From contig JALTMC010000366.1 of NCBI GenBank assembly GCA_027005175.1, positions 1-18,303 of the forward strand: a stretch of DNA of 18,303 nt, given 5' to 3'. This DNA comes from Myxococcales bacterium. Lineage in GTDB: Bacteria; Myxococcota_C; UBA6777. Below the pieces are notes generated by a model. The model was not told the DNA's origin. It did not search any database and saw only the letters and a program-made list of their open reading frames with translations. Position numbers and translations under genes: made by a program. Positions 1 to 8,199 of this stretch are shown piece after piece. The first letter of the stretch is position 1. Each line of letters begins with the position of its first letter.

Positions 1-2
1 TG

Positions 3-104
3 CGCTGGAGCGAGGAGGGAGCGGCTGAAATGGCGAGGCTTCGGGCTGATCTGTTTAATGGAGTTTGGGAGGAACGCTCCCGTCAGATACTACAGGTTGG
101 CTGA
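3..104 (+). pseudogene. C-terminal end of a transposase-like gene (cut by window edge)
   Basis: The frame is open from the first complete codon at base 3 to a TGA at 102-104, giving 33 residues. The piece reads RWSEEGAAEMARLRADLFNG followed by VWEERSRQILQ. A tail with 'RWsxeGAexmxxLRAxxxNGxW' resembles the C-terminus of several transposases (ISKra4- or ISLre2-like); this is pattern memory, not a search. The gene starts outside the window, so it may be an intact gene rather than a fragment. It converges on cusA, whose stop is at 244. A hypothetical host protein is the alternative. Confidence 0.45.
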
Positions 105-170
105 CCGACTCAGCGAAACCGCACCCAGTGCTAGCACTTCCTATAGTGGCTTGTCTGTGATGCACAAGAT

Positions 171-204
171 TAGTGTGTCAGTGGGTATACCCACTGACAC
201 ACTA
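171..204. repeat. Perfect 34-bp palindrome
   Basis: The half-arm TAGTGTGTCAGTGGGTA is followed at once by its exact reverse complement, with no spacer. It lies between the convergent transposase-like stop (104) and the cusA stop (244). There is no T-run on either side, so it is not a textbook intrinsic terminator, although the RNA could fold into a hairpin in both directions. Two abutting insertion-sequence ends or a dimeric protein site are alternatives. The rest of 105-243 holds nothing else I can assign apart from a weak inverted pair, CCATTG at 205-210 and CAATGG at 233-238. Confidence 0.85.
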
Positions 205-243
205 CCATTGACGTGTCCCAAATCATGTCCCACAATGGCTTTG

Positions 244-3200
244 TCAAGAACTCTTAGACTTTATGACACGTTTCCAAAACTGCCACCATCGTTTGCGCTT
301 GGCCTGTTCTTTGATTCTCCGTCTGAGCACAAACTCTTCTCTCCAGCAGTAAAGAACAGGAACAACAAAGAGAGTCAGTAGCTCAACCAACATTCCACCA
401 AAAGAGGGAATAGCCATCGGGATCATAATGCCTGAACCGCGACCTGTAGAGGTAAGAACAGGTAACAAAGCGAGCAAAGTTGTAGCTGTAGTCATCAAAC
501 AAGGCAAGATACGCCGCTCTCCGGCAGCAATCGTGGCCTCACGCACAGCTCGAATATCTTCGAGTTCCGCCTGTGCAAATGACTGTTTTAAGAAAGTAGC
601 CATGACCACACCGTCATCGGTTGCGATCCCAAACAGTGCGACAAACCCGACCCAAACCGCCACGCTCATATGAAATCCATGAATGGAGAAGATCTCACGC
701 ATATGGATACCAAACACAGAGAAGTTGAGAAACCAGGACGTTTGGTACAGCCATATCAGCAGAAATCCACCAGCCCATGCCACCAGGATGCCACTAAAAA
801 TAAAGCCGGTAATCGCAACAGAACGAAATTGGAGATACAGGATCAAAAAGATTAAAAACAGTGCTAGCGGAAGCACCAGCAACAGACGTTTTTCGGAGCG
901 AACCTGGCTTTCATACGCTCCAGCAAAATAAAAACTCATACCTGCAGGAACACGGAGTTCACCCGATTTAATCTTGGCATGAAGGAGACGTTTTGCGGCC
1001 TCTACTGTCTCCACCTGACTGAATTGTTTTTTGCGATCAAAGATCACATGAGCCACCAAGGAGAGATCCTCTGTCTTGATCACTTGAGGACCTCGAACAT
1101 ACCGCAAAGAAGCGATCTGCATTATGGGGAGCCGTACACCCTGCGGTGTGGAGATCATAATCTTCTGTAGGTCCTGAAGATCATGGTGTAGCTCCCGCTG
1201 GTAGCGCACCACCACACCGTATCGCTCATCACCCACAAAGGTGGTCGTTACTTTGCGCCCACCAATAGCTGCCTGGATCACATCCTGAACCTGGCTTAAC
1301 TTCAAGCCATACCGGGTCATCACCTTGCGATGGATCGAAAACTCAAGATAGGGCTTGCCATTCACACGATCAGCAACAACCGTTGCTCTTTCGATTTGAG
1401 GTACTTGCTTAAGAACCCTCTCTAACGCAATGGAGAACTTCTCCATCGCTTTAAGATCGGGTCCCTTGACCTTCACACCCATCGATGAACGCATCCCACT
1501 CTGCAACATCACAAGACGGGCACCGATCGGCTGTAGATGCGGTGCTTTTGTTGTACCGAGTAGCCTCGTAGAGTGAACGATCTCTCGCCAGATATCCTTC
1601 GGCGATCGAATATGCTTGCGCCACTGCCGAATCCGTCGCCCTTCTGCTGTCACCCGAAACTTTGATTTGTAATGAATCACAGTCTCCACCATCGAGATCG
1701 GAGTCGAATCTAGGGCACTGTTCATACGACCGATCTTGCCGACAACCACAGAGATCTCCGGGATAGAGCGTATCGCACGATCCAGCTTTTGCAATGTATC
1801 GATGGCCTGTCCCATCGACGCATGCGGCATGGTTGTGGGCATTAACAAAAAAGAGCCTTCGTCGAGTTCAGGCATAAACTCCTTACGCAAACCGGGAAAA
1901 ATACCCGACATCCCCTTCCACAAGGATGATCGCAACAACCACGCAGAGGTCGATGAAGAGCGCACTCGCTCTCTTTTTCCCTTGGTTACTTTCTTACTGG
2001 AAGGGGGAGGCTGACTCCATGAGATCATAGCTCTGGGAGCCCACCCAAAAACGGTGTCAAAACCTAACCAGATCGTTGCACCCAACAAAACAAACAAGAA
2101 GGGCAGCAGCAAAAAGGTCTTCTTGTGAACGAGAAACCACCGCAACAACGGAACATAAATACGTCGAAAGAACTCGAAGCTAAAGAGTACGCCTCCCACC
2201 AAGAGGGCCACAAAAATAAAATTGGAGAGATAGCTATAATCGTGTCCAAGAGGCATCCAGCGCAAGACGAGATAAGAGCCAGCGATAGCGATACCAATAC
2301 CGCTACCAAATCGTTGCACCCACCAAGACATCTTGGACCAGAGATGGGGCAGATACCGAAGACTCCAGCGATACAATGGAATCAAGAGGATCAACATTCC
2401 CATCCACCACCAAAGAAACAGCGCGATCCACATACCTCCTGAAACCAAAAGAATATTTGAGAAGTGAAGCCATGCATCCCGAAAGATGGAGACCTTCTTT
2501 CCTCCTCGTGTTCGCATAAGGAAAAGCATATGAGCAAGAGGTGGCAGCACAAATAATGCCACGAACAGAGCGGCAAGCAGGGCAAAGGTCTTGGTAAATG
2601 CCAGGGGTCGAAACAGTCGCCCCTCTGCTGCCTGTAAAGCAAAGACTGGCAGGAAGCCGATCACAGTAGTACTCACCGCCGTAAGTATTGCTGGCCCCAC
2701 CTCGGAAGTAGCCCGCATCACCGCCTGAATCGTCTTCTCTTCCGGTTCCAGTCGATCCAGATGTTGGATGATATTTTCACTGAGCACAATGCCCATATCC
2801 ACCATCGTTCCGATGGCTATCGCAATTCCAGACAGAGCCACAATGTTGGCTCCAACCCCGAACAGCTTCATCGCAAGAAAGCAGAACAGCACCGCCACAG
2901 GCAGCAAACCAGCAATGAGAAGCGAGCTGCGAAGATGCATCAGCATCGCAATCACCACCAGGATCGTCACCAACACTTCAAGGATGATCGCTTCCTCCAG
3001 GGTATGCAGGGTCTCTTTGATTAGCTTGGTGCGATCGTAAAATGGCACAACCGTAACTTGTGACCATCGCCCATCCTTGAGCTTTTTCCGGGGCAATGTC
3101 TTGGAGAGTTCTGCAATTTTGGCCTTTACATTTTGGATCACCTGAAGCGGGTTCGCGCCATAACGAGCCACCACCACCCCCCCAACAACCTGGGCACCGT

Positions 3201-4185
3201 CTTTGTCGAGAACACCGCGTCGAGGTGCAGGTCCTAGCGCAACCGTTGCCACATCCTTGACAGTGAGGGTTCTTCCTTTTTGTACGCGAATCACGGTATT
3301 TTCAATGTCTGCCACCGCTTTCAAATAACCGCGCACCAGGACCACATACTCCACACGATTGATCTCGATGGCCCGAGCACCCACCTCTCGATTCGATAGC
3401 CGAACAGCCTTATACAGATCCTGCAAAGTAACGCCGTGAAGCCTCAGCTTATCAGGGTCAATACTGATCTGGTATTCCGGGACAAACCCACCCACCGAAG
3501 CCACTTCAGCCACCCCTTTGGCGGATCGAAGGATGTATCGAACATTCCAGTCCTGTAATTTGCGAAGTTCGGGGAGGCTCCAGCCACCTGTGGGCTGACC
3601 TCGACGATCGCGACCTTCAAGAGTGTAGGAGAAGATCTGTCCAAGCGCAGTAGCATCCGGACCCAGCAAAGGTTTAACATGCTTCGGAACAGTATCAGGA
3701 GGAAGGCTGTTGAGTTTCTCCAACACCCGAGAACGTGCCCAGTAAAAGTCGATGTTGTCACGAAAGATCAGATAGATGGTGGAAGAGCCAAAGGAGGAGA
3801 AACTTCGGACAGTCTTGAGTCCGGAGACTCCCATCAGAGCAGAAGTTAAGGGATACGTAACCTGACGTTCCATATCACGAGGAGAGCGACCGGGCCAGCG
3901 TGTAAAGACGATCTGTTGGTTCTCTCCCAGGTCCGGAATCGCATCAACAGGGACCGGATCACGAGGCAAGTCGCTGAGATTCCAGTCAAAGGGTACAACC
4001 TGTAATCCCCAGATCGTCATGATCAACAACAACAACGTCACAATCAACTTGTTGTGCAAACAGAACCGAAAGATCGGATCCATCCAACTTGGGCGATTCA
4101 TCCCAGAAGCAAGAAGAGGCTCTCCACCCTTTCGTTGAGAACGAGAAGCCGCCGGAAGCTTGTCTTGTTTTTTTCCTTCACTCAT
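244..4185 (-). CDS. cusA: CusA-type heavy-metal efflux RND permease
   Basis: Inner-membrane proton-driven pump of a Cu(I)/Ag(I)-type RND efflux system, exporting metal through a tripartite envelope channel. The ATG at 4185 is preferred over the TTG one codon upstream, giving 1313 residues. Helix 4 carries GIAIAIGTMVDMGIVLSEN (about 453-471), the CusA-type motif with a single Asp (D463). FMPELDEGSFLLMPTTMP (about 770-787) matches the start of the second porter domain, including the Met equivalent to CusA M573. MLQSGMRSSMGVKVKG matches the region of CusA M672. The C-terminal half has ATDDGVVM (about 1188-1195) and a final TM hairpin. Usual family length is about 1030-1050. The excess lies mainly at about 560-690, which adds hydrophobic segments, and at about 715-765, a Ser/Lys/Arg-rich stretch. 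By my alignment from memory, E. coli E939 corresponds to Asp and K984 to Cys1229. The start overlaps the end of DUF262 gene B by 8 bp and has only a weak ribosome site, suggesting translational coupling. Substrate (Cu/Ag versus other metals) is inferred. Confidence 0.9.
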   Translation of the reverse strand: MSEGKKQDKLPAASRSQRKGGEPLLASGMNRPSWMDPIFRFCLHNKLIVTLLLLIMTIWGLQVVPFDWNLSDLPRDPVPVDAIPDLGENQQIVFTRWPGRSPRDMERQVTYPLTSALMGVSGLKTVRSFSSFGSSTIYLIFRDNIDFYWARSRVLEKLNSLPPDTVPKHVKPLLGPDATALGQIFSYTLEGRDRRGQPTGGWSLPELRKLQDWNVRYILRSAKGVAEVASVGGFVPEYQISIDPDKLRLHGVTLQDLYKAVRLSNREVGARAIEINRVEYVVLVRGYLKAVADIENTVIRVQKGRTLTVKDVATVALGPAPRRGVLDKDGAQVVGGVVVARYGANPLQVIQNVKAKIAELSKTLPRKKLKDGRWSQVTVVPFYDRTKLIKETLHTLEEAIILEVLVTILVVIAMLMHLRSSLLIAGLLPVAVLFCFLAMKLFGVGANIVALSGIAIAIGTMVDMGIVLSENIIQHLDRLEPEEKTIQAVMRATSEVGPAILTAVSTTVIGFLPVFALQAAEGRLFRPLAFTKTFALLAALFVALFVLPPLAHMLFLMRTRGGKKVSIFRDAWLHFSNILLVSGGMWIALFLWWWMGMLILLIPLYRWSLRYLPHLWSKMSWWVQRFGSGIGIAIAGSYLVLRWMPLGHDYSYLSNFIFVALLVGGVLFSFEFFRRIYVPLLRWFLVHKKTFLLLPFLFVLLGATIWLGFDTVFGWAPRAMISWSQPPPSSKKVTKGKRERVRSSSTSAWLLRSSLWKGMSGIFPGLRKEFMPELDEGSFLLMPTTMPHASMGQAIDTLQKLDRAIRSIPEISVVVGKIGRMNSALDSTPISMVETVIHYKSKFRVTAEGRRIRQWRKHIRSPKDIWREIVHSTRLLGTTKAPHLQPIGARLVMLQSGMRSSMGVKVKGPDLKAMEKFSIALERVLKQVPQIERATVVADRVNGKPYLEFSIHRKVMTRYGLKLSQVQDVIQAAIGGRKVTTTFVGDERYGVVVRYQRELHHDLQDLQKIMISTPQGVRLPIMQIASLRYVRGPQVIKTEDLSLVAHVIFDRKKQFSQVETVEAAKRLLHAKIKSGELRVPAGMSFYFAGAYESQVRSEKRLLLVLPLALFLIFLILYLQFRSVAITGFIFSGILVAWAGGFLLIWLYQTSWFLNFSVFGIHMREIFSIHGFHMSVAVWVGFVALFGIATDDGVVMATFLKQSFAQAELEDIRAVREATIAAGERRILPCLMTTATTLLALLPVLTSTGRGSGIMIPMAIPSFGGMLVELLTLFVVPVLYCWREEFVLRRRIKEQAKRKRWWQFWKRVIKSKSS

Positions 4186-6214
4186 CAATGATTTCTTTTA
4201 CTGTGTCTTGAATTAAACAGCCTTCTGGAGATCCTTTGAGTACACCCAGAAGAACTTCCTTCATCGCTTTATCATGCTCATCGATGCTCTGTTTATCCCA
4301 TCGCTCATACTTAATCATCAGATGTTGCTTTACGCTGTCGATGGTGTTGTTACGATAATACTCCTTCTTCGCCTGTGGCATAAAATTGCTCAATCGTGAA
4401 TTTTTGCTATGGCTGATTAGGCAAAGGTTACCGAAAGAGTTAAGTGATTCTGCTGGCAAAGGATCATGCCCAGGCATAGGATGCTGTGGATAGTAGTGTT
4501 CCACCGAGCTGCGAAAGGAGAACTCGTAGGCTCGAACAACTCCATCTTCATCCTTGTATTTGAGCCAGAGCAGATAATCGAGGTAATTGAAAATAAAATT
4601 GTTTTCAATCTGACCAAAAGACAGTCGGGACTCCAAGAGTTCATCCGAAAAAGAAGAAAAGTGGGCTTGGCATACACCCTTGTTACGGAAAATCATATCG
4701 AAATATTCGGCCCCTTCACCTGTAGCCAAAAAGCGATCAAAGACAAACGCCTTTGCTACGGATTCCAGGTAAAGTAAATAAGCCTTTGCCTCTATCTTCT
4801 CGGTTCCCAAAAGCCAGAACAGTGCTGCGTTTAACCAATGTTTGTAAACCAGTGTTGGTGTTGAGACATGAAAAGCAGAAAGCAGCATTAAAATCCTGCG
4901 ATTGTATCCATCGTCTCCACTTTCTTCTCCAAAGGTATTGATATAACCCCCACGTCCTGAGCGATTCCTCGCCCCACCATCATTCCATTGAAAGCGTTTG
5001 AGACTCCACCTGTCCGCTCCCTTAATAAACTCTCTCTTGATCACATATGTATCAAACAAATACTTACATCGAAGCAGAGAAAAGGTGAAACGCTTTACCT
5101 TTGCAATAGCATCCTCGCTTTTGAGTAGCTCACTTTCAAAGGTTGTGATAAGCCTCTTGTCATCAAGCGGGACGATGTCATCAAGCGGGGTGTCTTGGGC
5201 AGTTACAACCCGCAAAACATGAAGCAAGAAGTTAGGGAAGTTGATCACTGTATGAAAACGTTCAGGTGCCTCGTCTTCTCTATCATCCTTTGTCTTGCCT
5301 GACGCCACTGTCGCAATGATCTGATCCAGGGATTGAGCCTCTTCTTCAAGGAAAGAGCGATCTCCAGATCCACGCAAAGCTTCCCTCAACTCATCGAAAT
5401 CACCCACATGGAATTGCCCCCAATCCTTCTCACCAAAGAGCACGTTGCGCTGTTCTACGGAAAATCCTAGCTGCACGTATTTTTCCATATTTGCACACGC
5501 TTCCCAGACCTTATGCAAGCAGGACTGACTCTCCTCACGCTCATTGTCATCCACGATATCATTCAGCACTTCCATCAGCCGAGATTTCAGGACCTCATGC
5601 TTTTCCAACTGTTCCCCACGATTGTTCATGATCTCAAAGTAATGATTTAGGTCTGTATCCTCAGGGACTTTCACTCGCATGATTTGAACTTTATCAAACA
5701 AGTATTTGGAAAAATCATAGGGTGAAACATCATGTTCCTTGAGCTTTTGCGGTAGGAGCTTCCGAATAAGCTGATAGCCATTGAGTATGGCTGCATTGAT
5801 TTCCTTTCCATGCAATCTCTGAGAAAGATCATCCTTGAAATCCCCTTCAAAGATGGCGTCAAATGTCCGTCGTGAGTGTTCTCGGCTTTCAAAGCGGATC
5901 TCCAGTCTTTGATACCAGCTCATATCGAAGTCTGTATCATGCTTGAGATACGAGGCCAGTAGCGACAACGTCGTTATCCGCTGCTGCCCATCAATCGTCT
6001 CGTAGACCGTGCGCCCATCACTCTTCCTTTCAAAAACCACCAACGTGCCGATATAATAGTCATGACCCTTCGGTTGGTAATCAATCACATCCTGAATCAG
6101 TTGCGTGATTTCACCTTCGTCCCATGCATAATTGCGCTGATACATCGGGATAAGGTAATCGACTCCACCGTTCAATAGTTCCTTGATCGAAAGCTGGGTA
6201 ATCTCCTCACTCAA
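4178..6214 (-). CDS. DUF262/DUF1524 protein, GmrSD-like (gene B of pair)
   Basis: A 678-residue single-chain protein resembling GmrSD type IV restriction enzymes, which use an NTP-dependent DUF262 (GmrS-like) domain and a DUF1524 His-Me nuclease (GmrD-like) domain to cut modified phage DNA. The N-terminal domain shows IPMYQRNYAW (22-31), TIDGQQRITTL (73-83, the DGQQR signature) and HYFEIMNNRGEQLEKHEVLK (191-210). The C-terminal domain shows EHYYPQH (572-578), FGNLCLISHSKNSRLSN (594-610) and K616, which fits the DUF1524 His/Asn/Asn/Lys pattern. Both halves look complete. The start is TTG at 6214, chosen because GGGAGGA lies 6 nt upstream and no ATG is near. The stop overlaps the cusA start. 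The defence role is inferred from the family; a housekeeping role is possible. Confidence 0.88.
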   Translation of the reverse strand: MSEEITQLSIKELLNGGVDYLIPMYQRNYAWDEGEITQLIQDVIDYQPKGHDYYIGTLVVFERKSDGRTVYETIDGQQRITTLSLLASYLKHDTDFDMSWYQRLEIRFESREHSRRTFDAIFEGDFKDDLSQRLHGKEINAAILNGYQLIRKLLPQKLKEHDVSPYDFSKYLFDKVQIMRVKVPEDTDLNHYFEIMNNRGEQLEKHEVLKSRLMEVLNDIVDDNEREESQSCLHKVWEACANMEKYVQLGFSVEQRNVLFGEKDWGQFHVGDFDELREALRGSGDRSFLEEEAQSLDQIIATVASGKTKDDREDEAPERFHTVINFPNFLLHVLRVVTAQDTPLDDIVPLDDKRLITTFESELLKSEDAIAKVKRFTFSLLRCKYLFDTYVIKREFIKGADRWSLKRFQWNDGGARNRSGRGGYINTFGEESGDDGYNRRILMLLSAFHVSTPTLVYKHWLNAALFWLLGTEKIEAKAYLLYLESVAKAFVFDRFLATGEGAEYFDMIFRNKGVCQAHFSSFSDELLESRLSFGQIENNFIFNYLDYLLWLKYKDEDGVVRAYEFSFRSSVEHYYPQHPMPGHDPLPAESLNSFGNLCLISHSKNSRLSNFMPQAKKEYYRNNTIDSVKQHLMIKYERWDKQSIDEHDKAMKEVLLGVLKGSPEGCLIQDTVKEIIDE

Positions 6215-6220
6215 GATGCT

Positions 6221-6227
6221 TCCTCCC
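6221..6227 (-). promoter_or_regulatory. Shine-Dalgarno site fixing the TTG start of DUF262 gene B
   Basis: GGGAGGA on the minus strand lies 6 nt before TTG at 6214. The next in-frame Met is about residue 24, inside the conserved IPMYQR motif, so the TTG start is well supported. This is the strongest ribosome site I see within the four-gene operon. Confidence 0.7.
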
Positions 6228-6259
6228 GTTGTGCTATATCAAAACCCGATCATGTTAGA

Positions 6260-6451
6260 TCACTCATCTATCCTCAGATGGCTATACTCATCTGCTTGCT
6301 CAAAACACCATTCCAAAGTCGTACGCTGATTTTGTGCTTGTAGTTTACTTATCAATTCACCCCAACTGACATCCCGCTCAACCTCTGACCCATCTTCAAA
6401 TTTCAATAGGCTGTTTTTCAAGGGAGTCGATGCCCTCTTTCCGGAGAGCAA
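6260..6451 (-). pseudogene. Short ORF, probable 3' remnant of a disrupted gene
   Basis: Sixty-three codons from a TTG at 6451 to TGA at 6260-6262. The frame stays open upstream to a stop at 6488-6490, where it runs into the IS1634-type fragment. There is no ATG and no convincing ribosome site. The peptide (SLLKFEDGSEVERDVSWGEL ... EWCFEQADEYSHLRIDE) is hydrophilic and acidic, with a plausible protein composition, and resembles a C-terminal end more than a whole protein. It is co-oriented with the DUF262 genes and ends 45 bp before gene B. I do not recognise a family. It could also be a real small gene or chance. Confidence 0.4.
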
Positions 6452-6470
6452 GAAACAAGAGGTCCAAACA

Positions 6471-6700
6471 ATGGTAGTTTCAACAACTCAACCCACACCT
6501 GCATTTCAGATTACCACAGAACGACTTGATGATGTTCCTTTACTTATGACCCAAATGGAGTACATGGGCTTGCCTGATTTGCCGGAGCAATGCCTTCCCA
6601 TGCATGGGAACTGGCAAGGGCTCTCCTTTGGCTGGATCACTTCCGCTTGGTGTGCTCACATCAACCAGTGAAGCGAACCGCACGATTGGTGCGATCTTTG
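6471..6700 (+). pseudogene. Truncated IS1634-type transposase (DUF4277 N-terminus)
   Basis: An ATG at 6471 with AAGAGGT about 7 nt upstream opens a 66-residue reading frame ending at 6671. It contains FQITTERLDDVPLLMTQMEY, then CLPMHGNWQGLSFGWITSAW and a C-terminal AHINQ. This matches the N-terminal DUF4277 domain of IS1634-family transposases, where 'HGNWQGLSLGWV..W..HILSEGDHR' is typical. A stop follows just where SEGDHR should come; the +1 frame continues TSEANRTIG, suggesting a small indel. The rest of the usual 500+ residue transposase is absent, and gene A's stop is at 6787. It is therefore a dead element fragment between the two DUF262 genes, on the opposite strand. The 3' limit given is approximate. 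Confidence 0.75.
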
Positions 6701-6786
6701 GGAATCTTACAGATTTGTCTTATCCAAGAGTATCCTATAGTTATATCATTTCCTATCAACTCCTACAGCACGACGGGAGATACTGC

Positions 6787-8199
6787 CTATCCTTCAAGAT
6801 ATTTCATCTGCTTAAACAGTTCTTCGATATCCTGGGTCTTCCTGTTCTTCTTGTACTCAGAAAGAACGGGAAGACTGTAATTGATGAATTCACTTGGCTG
6901 TGTGGAATCTTTCAGTACTCGAAACAGATTGTTTTGAAGAACATGGTTATCCATACTTGCAATCTGGACAGCTTGCATTTTGAGGCGCAGACTGTACGCC
7001 CAGATAAAGATTTTCTCAATCGCACGAGAGATCTCCACATAACCAAACTTGTCATTGTAATAAAGCAGTAAGCAGTCGAAGATGGTGCGGATATAACGAT
7101 CACCGGTGCGATTGCGCCCTGAGTAGCTATCGATCGTTTGAAGAATGCTACCGGCGAATCCATCCAGTTCTCCTTGTTCAATAAGTTTATGTAACCCTGA
7201 CGAAGATCCCCTGATGACCGATACTTTCTTCTGATAATGGGCTATCATTTCAAAGAAACGACGTCCATTGATAATGATTTGATCCAGATGAAAGGGAAAA
7301 TCTAAGACATGCCCATCGATCCTACGCTCATATTGCTGGTTGTAGTGATCGACAAAGTGATGAGCTATCCGCAATTGTTCAACATAGGGAAAATGTGCGA
7401 CAGTCTCCAGTTTGACACCTTTGAAGAGCGGTGTATCATCCTTCCCAAAATAACGTGCAGAGACTCCCTTTGACCAGTTTCTCACACGGTACAAATACTG
7501 TGCAAACAATGACGCGAGTTCCCTGGTGTCACTGTTTTCCCAATACGCAACAGTCTCAGCTTTCAAAACCTCGTCACTCTCACTAAACTCACGTAGGTGG
7601 TATGCCTTGAGCAAGTCGTGCGGTTCGAGGTCACGGCCTCGTGCATTCTGTGAATCGAAAAACTGGAAAGCCTCCGAGATATCATTCAAGGCGAACGTGA
7701 CCACCTCACATCGATTTAACAGGAAATGGATCAGCTCCTCCGTAAAATCAGAGCGAGAGATGATGCGGGAGATCGCAAGATAGTTGGTGTGAATGTTGCG
7801 CTTCGAGATTTTACTCTCAAATTTGGGGTTAATCATCACCTTTTCAAGAACACTCAACTGCTCCTTCAGATCCTTACGCTCAAGAGTGTCCCTGCGTAGT
7901 CTGACCAAGGCACAAACCGCCAACAGCAACGTGATAATCCGCTGCTGTCCATCGACGATATTCTTGTTGTCCTCCTCTTGGTGAAACACGATCGTACCAA
8001 GCCTGTACGATGACTTGTCTTTGTGAGTTGCGATATCCGAAAACAACTGATTGATATTCTTACCTGTCCATTTGTAGGGACGTTGATAGCGAGGTATTAC
8101 CAGCTTAGACTCCGAGAGTAACGCGCTTACGCTGAGAATGCCTTTGGCTAAGACAGTGGATGAAGTAGGTTTCCGGTATGGCCTAAAGTTGGTTTTCAT
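6787..8199 (-). CDS. DUF262 protein without nuclease domain (gene A of pair)
   Basis: A 470-residue DUF262 (GmrS-like) protein. It shows IPRYQRPYKW (35-44), YRLGTIVFH (65-73), NIVDGQQRIITLLLAV (80-95) and FFDSQNARGRDLEPHDLLKA (180-199), the conserved blocks of the NTP-binding/ParB-like DUF262 fold. Unlike gene B it ends without an EHxxPQ ... GN ... N ... K block, so I see no DUF1524 nuclease. That makes it a candidate NTPase or sensor partner of gene B. Its ATG overlaps the cusB stop in an ATGA (8196-8199), so translation is probably coupled to cusB. Function as part of a two-protein restriction or defence system is inferred; biochemical activity of such pairs is not established by the sequence. 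Confidence 0.85.
   Translation of the reverse strand: MKTNFRPYRKPTSSTVLAKGILSVSALLSESKLVIPRYQRPYKWTGKNINQLFSDIATHKDKSSYRLGTIVFHQEEDNKNIVDGQQRIITLLLAVCALVRLRRDTLERKDLKEQLSVLEKVMINPKFESKISKRNIHTNYLAISRIISRSDFTEELIHFLLNRCEVVTFALNDISEAFQFFDSQNARGRDLEPHDLLKAYHLREFSESDEVLKAETVAYWENSDTRELASLFAQYLYRVRNWSKGVSARYFGKDDTPLFKGVKLETVAHFPYVEQLRIAHHFVDHYNQQYERRIDGHVLDFPFHLDQIIINGRRFFEMIAHYQKKVSVIRGSSSGLHKLIEQGELDGFAGSILQTIDSYSGRNRTGDRYIRTIFDCLLLYYNDKFGYVEISRAIEKIFIWAYSLRLKMQAVQIASMDNHVLQNNLFRVLKDSTQPSEFINYSLPVLSEYKKNRKTQDIEELFKQMKYLEG

Noticed and set aside
58-381. Plus-strand ORF of 107 codons at the left end
   Set aside because: It spans the palindrome and runs antisense through the cusA 3' end, with no recognisable protein character; the overlapping transposase-like frame is the better reading.
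244-4185. Possible frameshift or gene fusion explaining the long CusA
   Set aside because: One continuous frame contains all expected RND blocks in order; the extra length is inserted within the chain, not a joined second protein.
6604-7071. Plus-strand ORF of 155 codons
   Set aside because: Most of it is antisense to DUF262 gene A; only its first part overlaps the frameshifted IS1634-type fragment.
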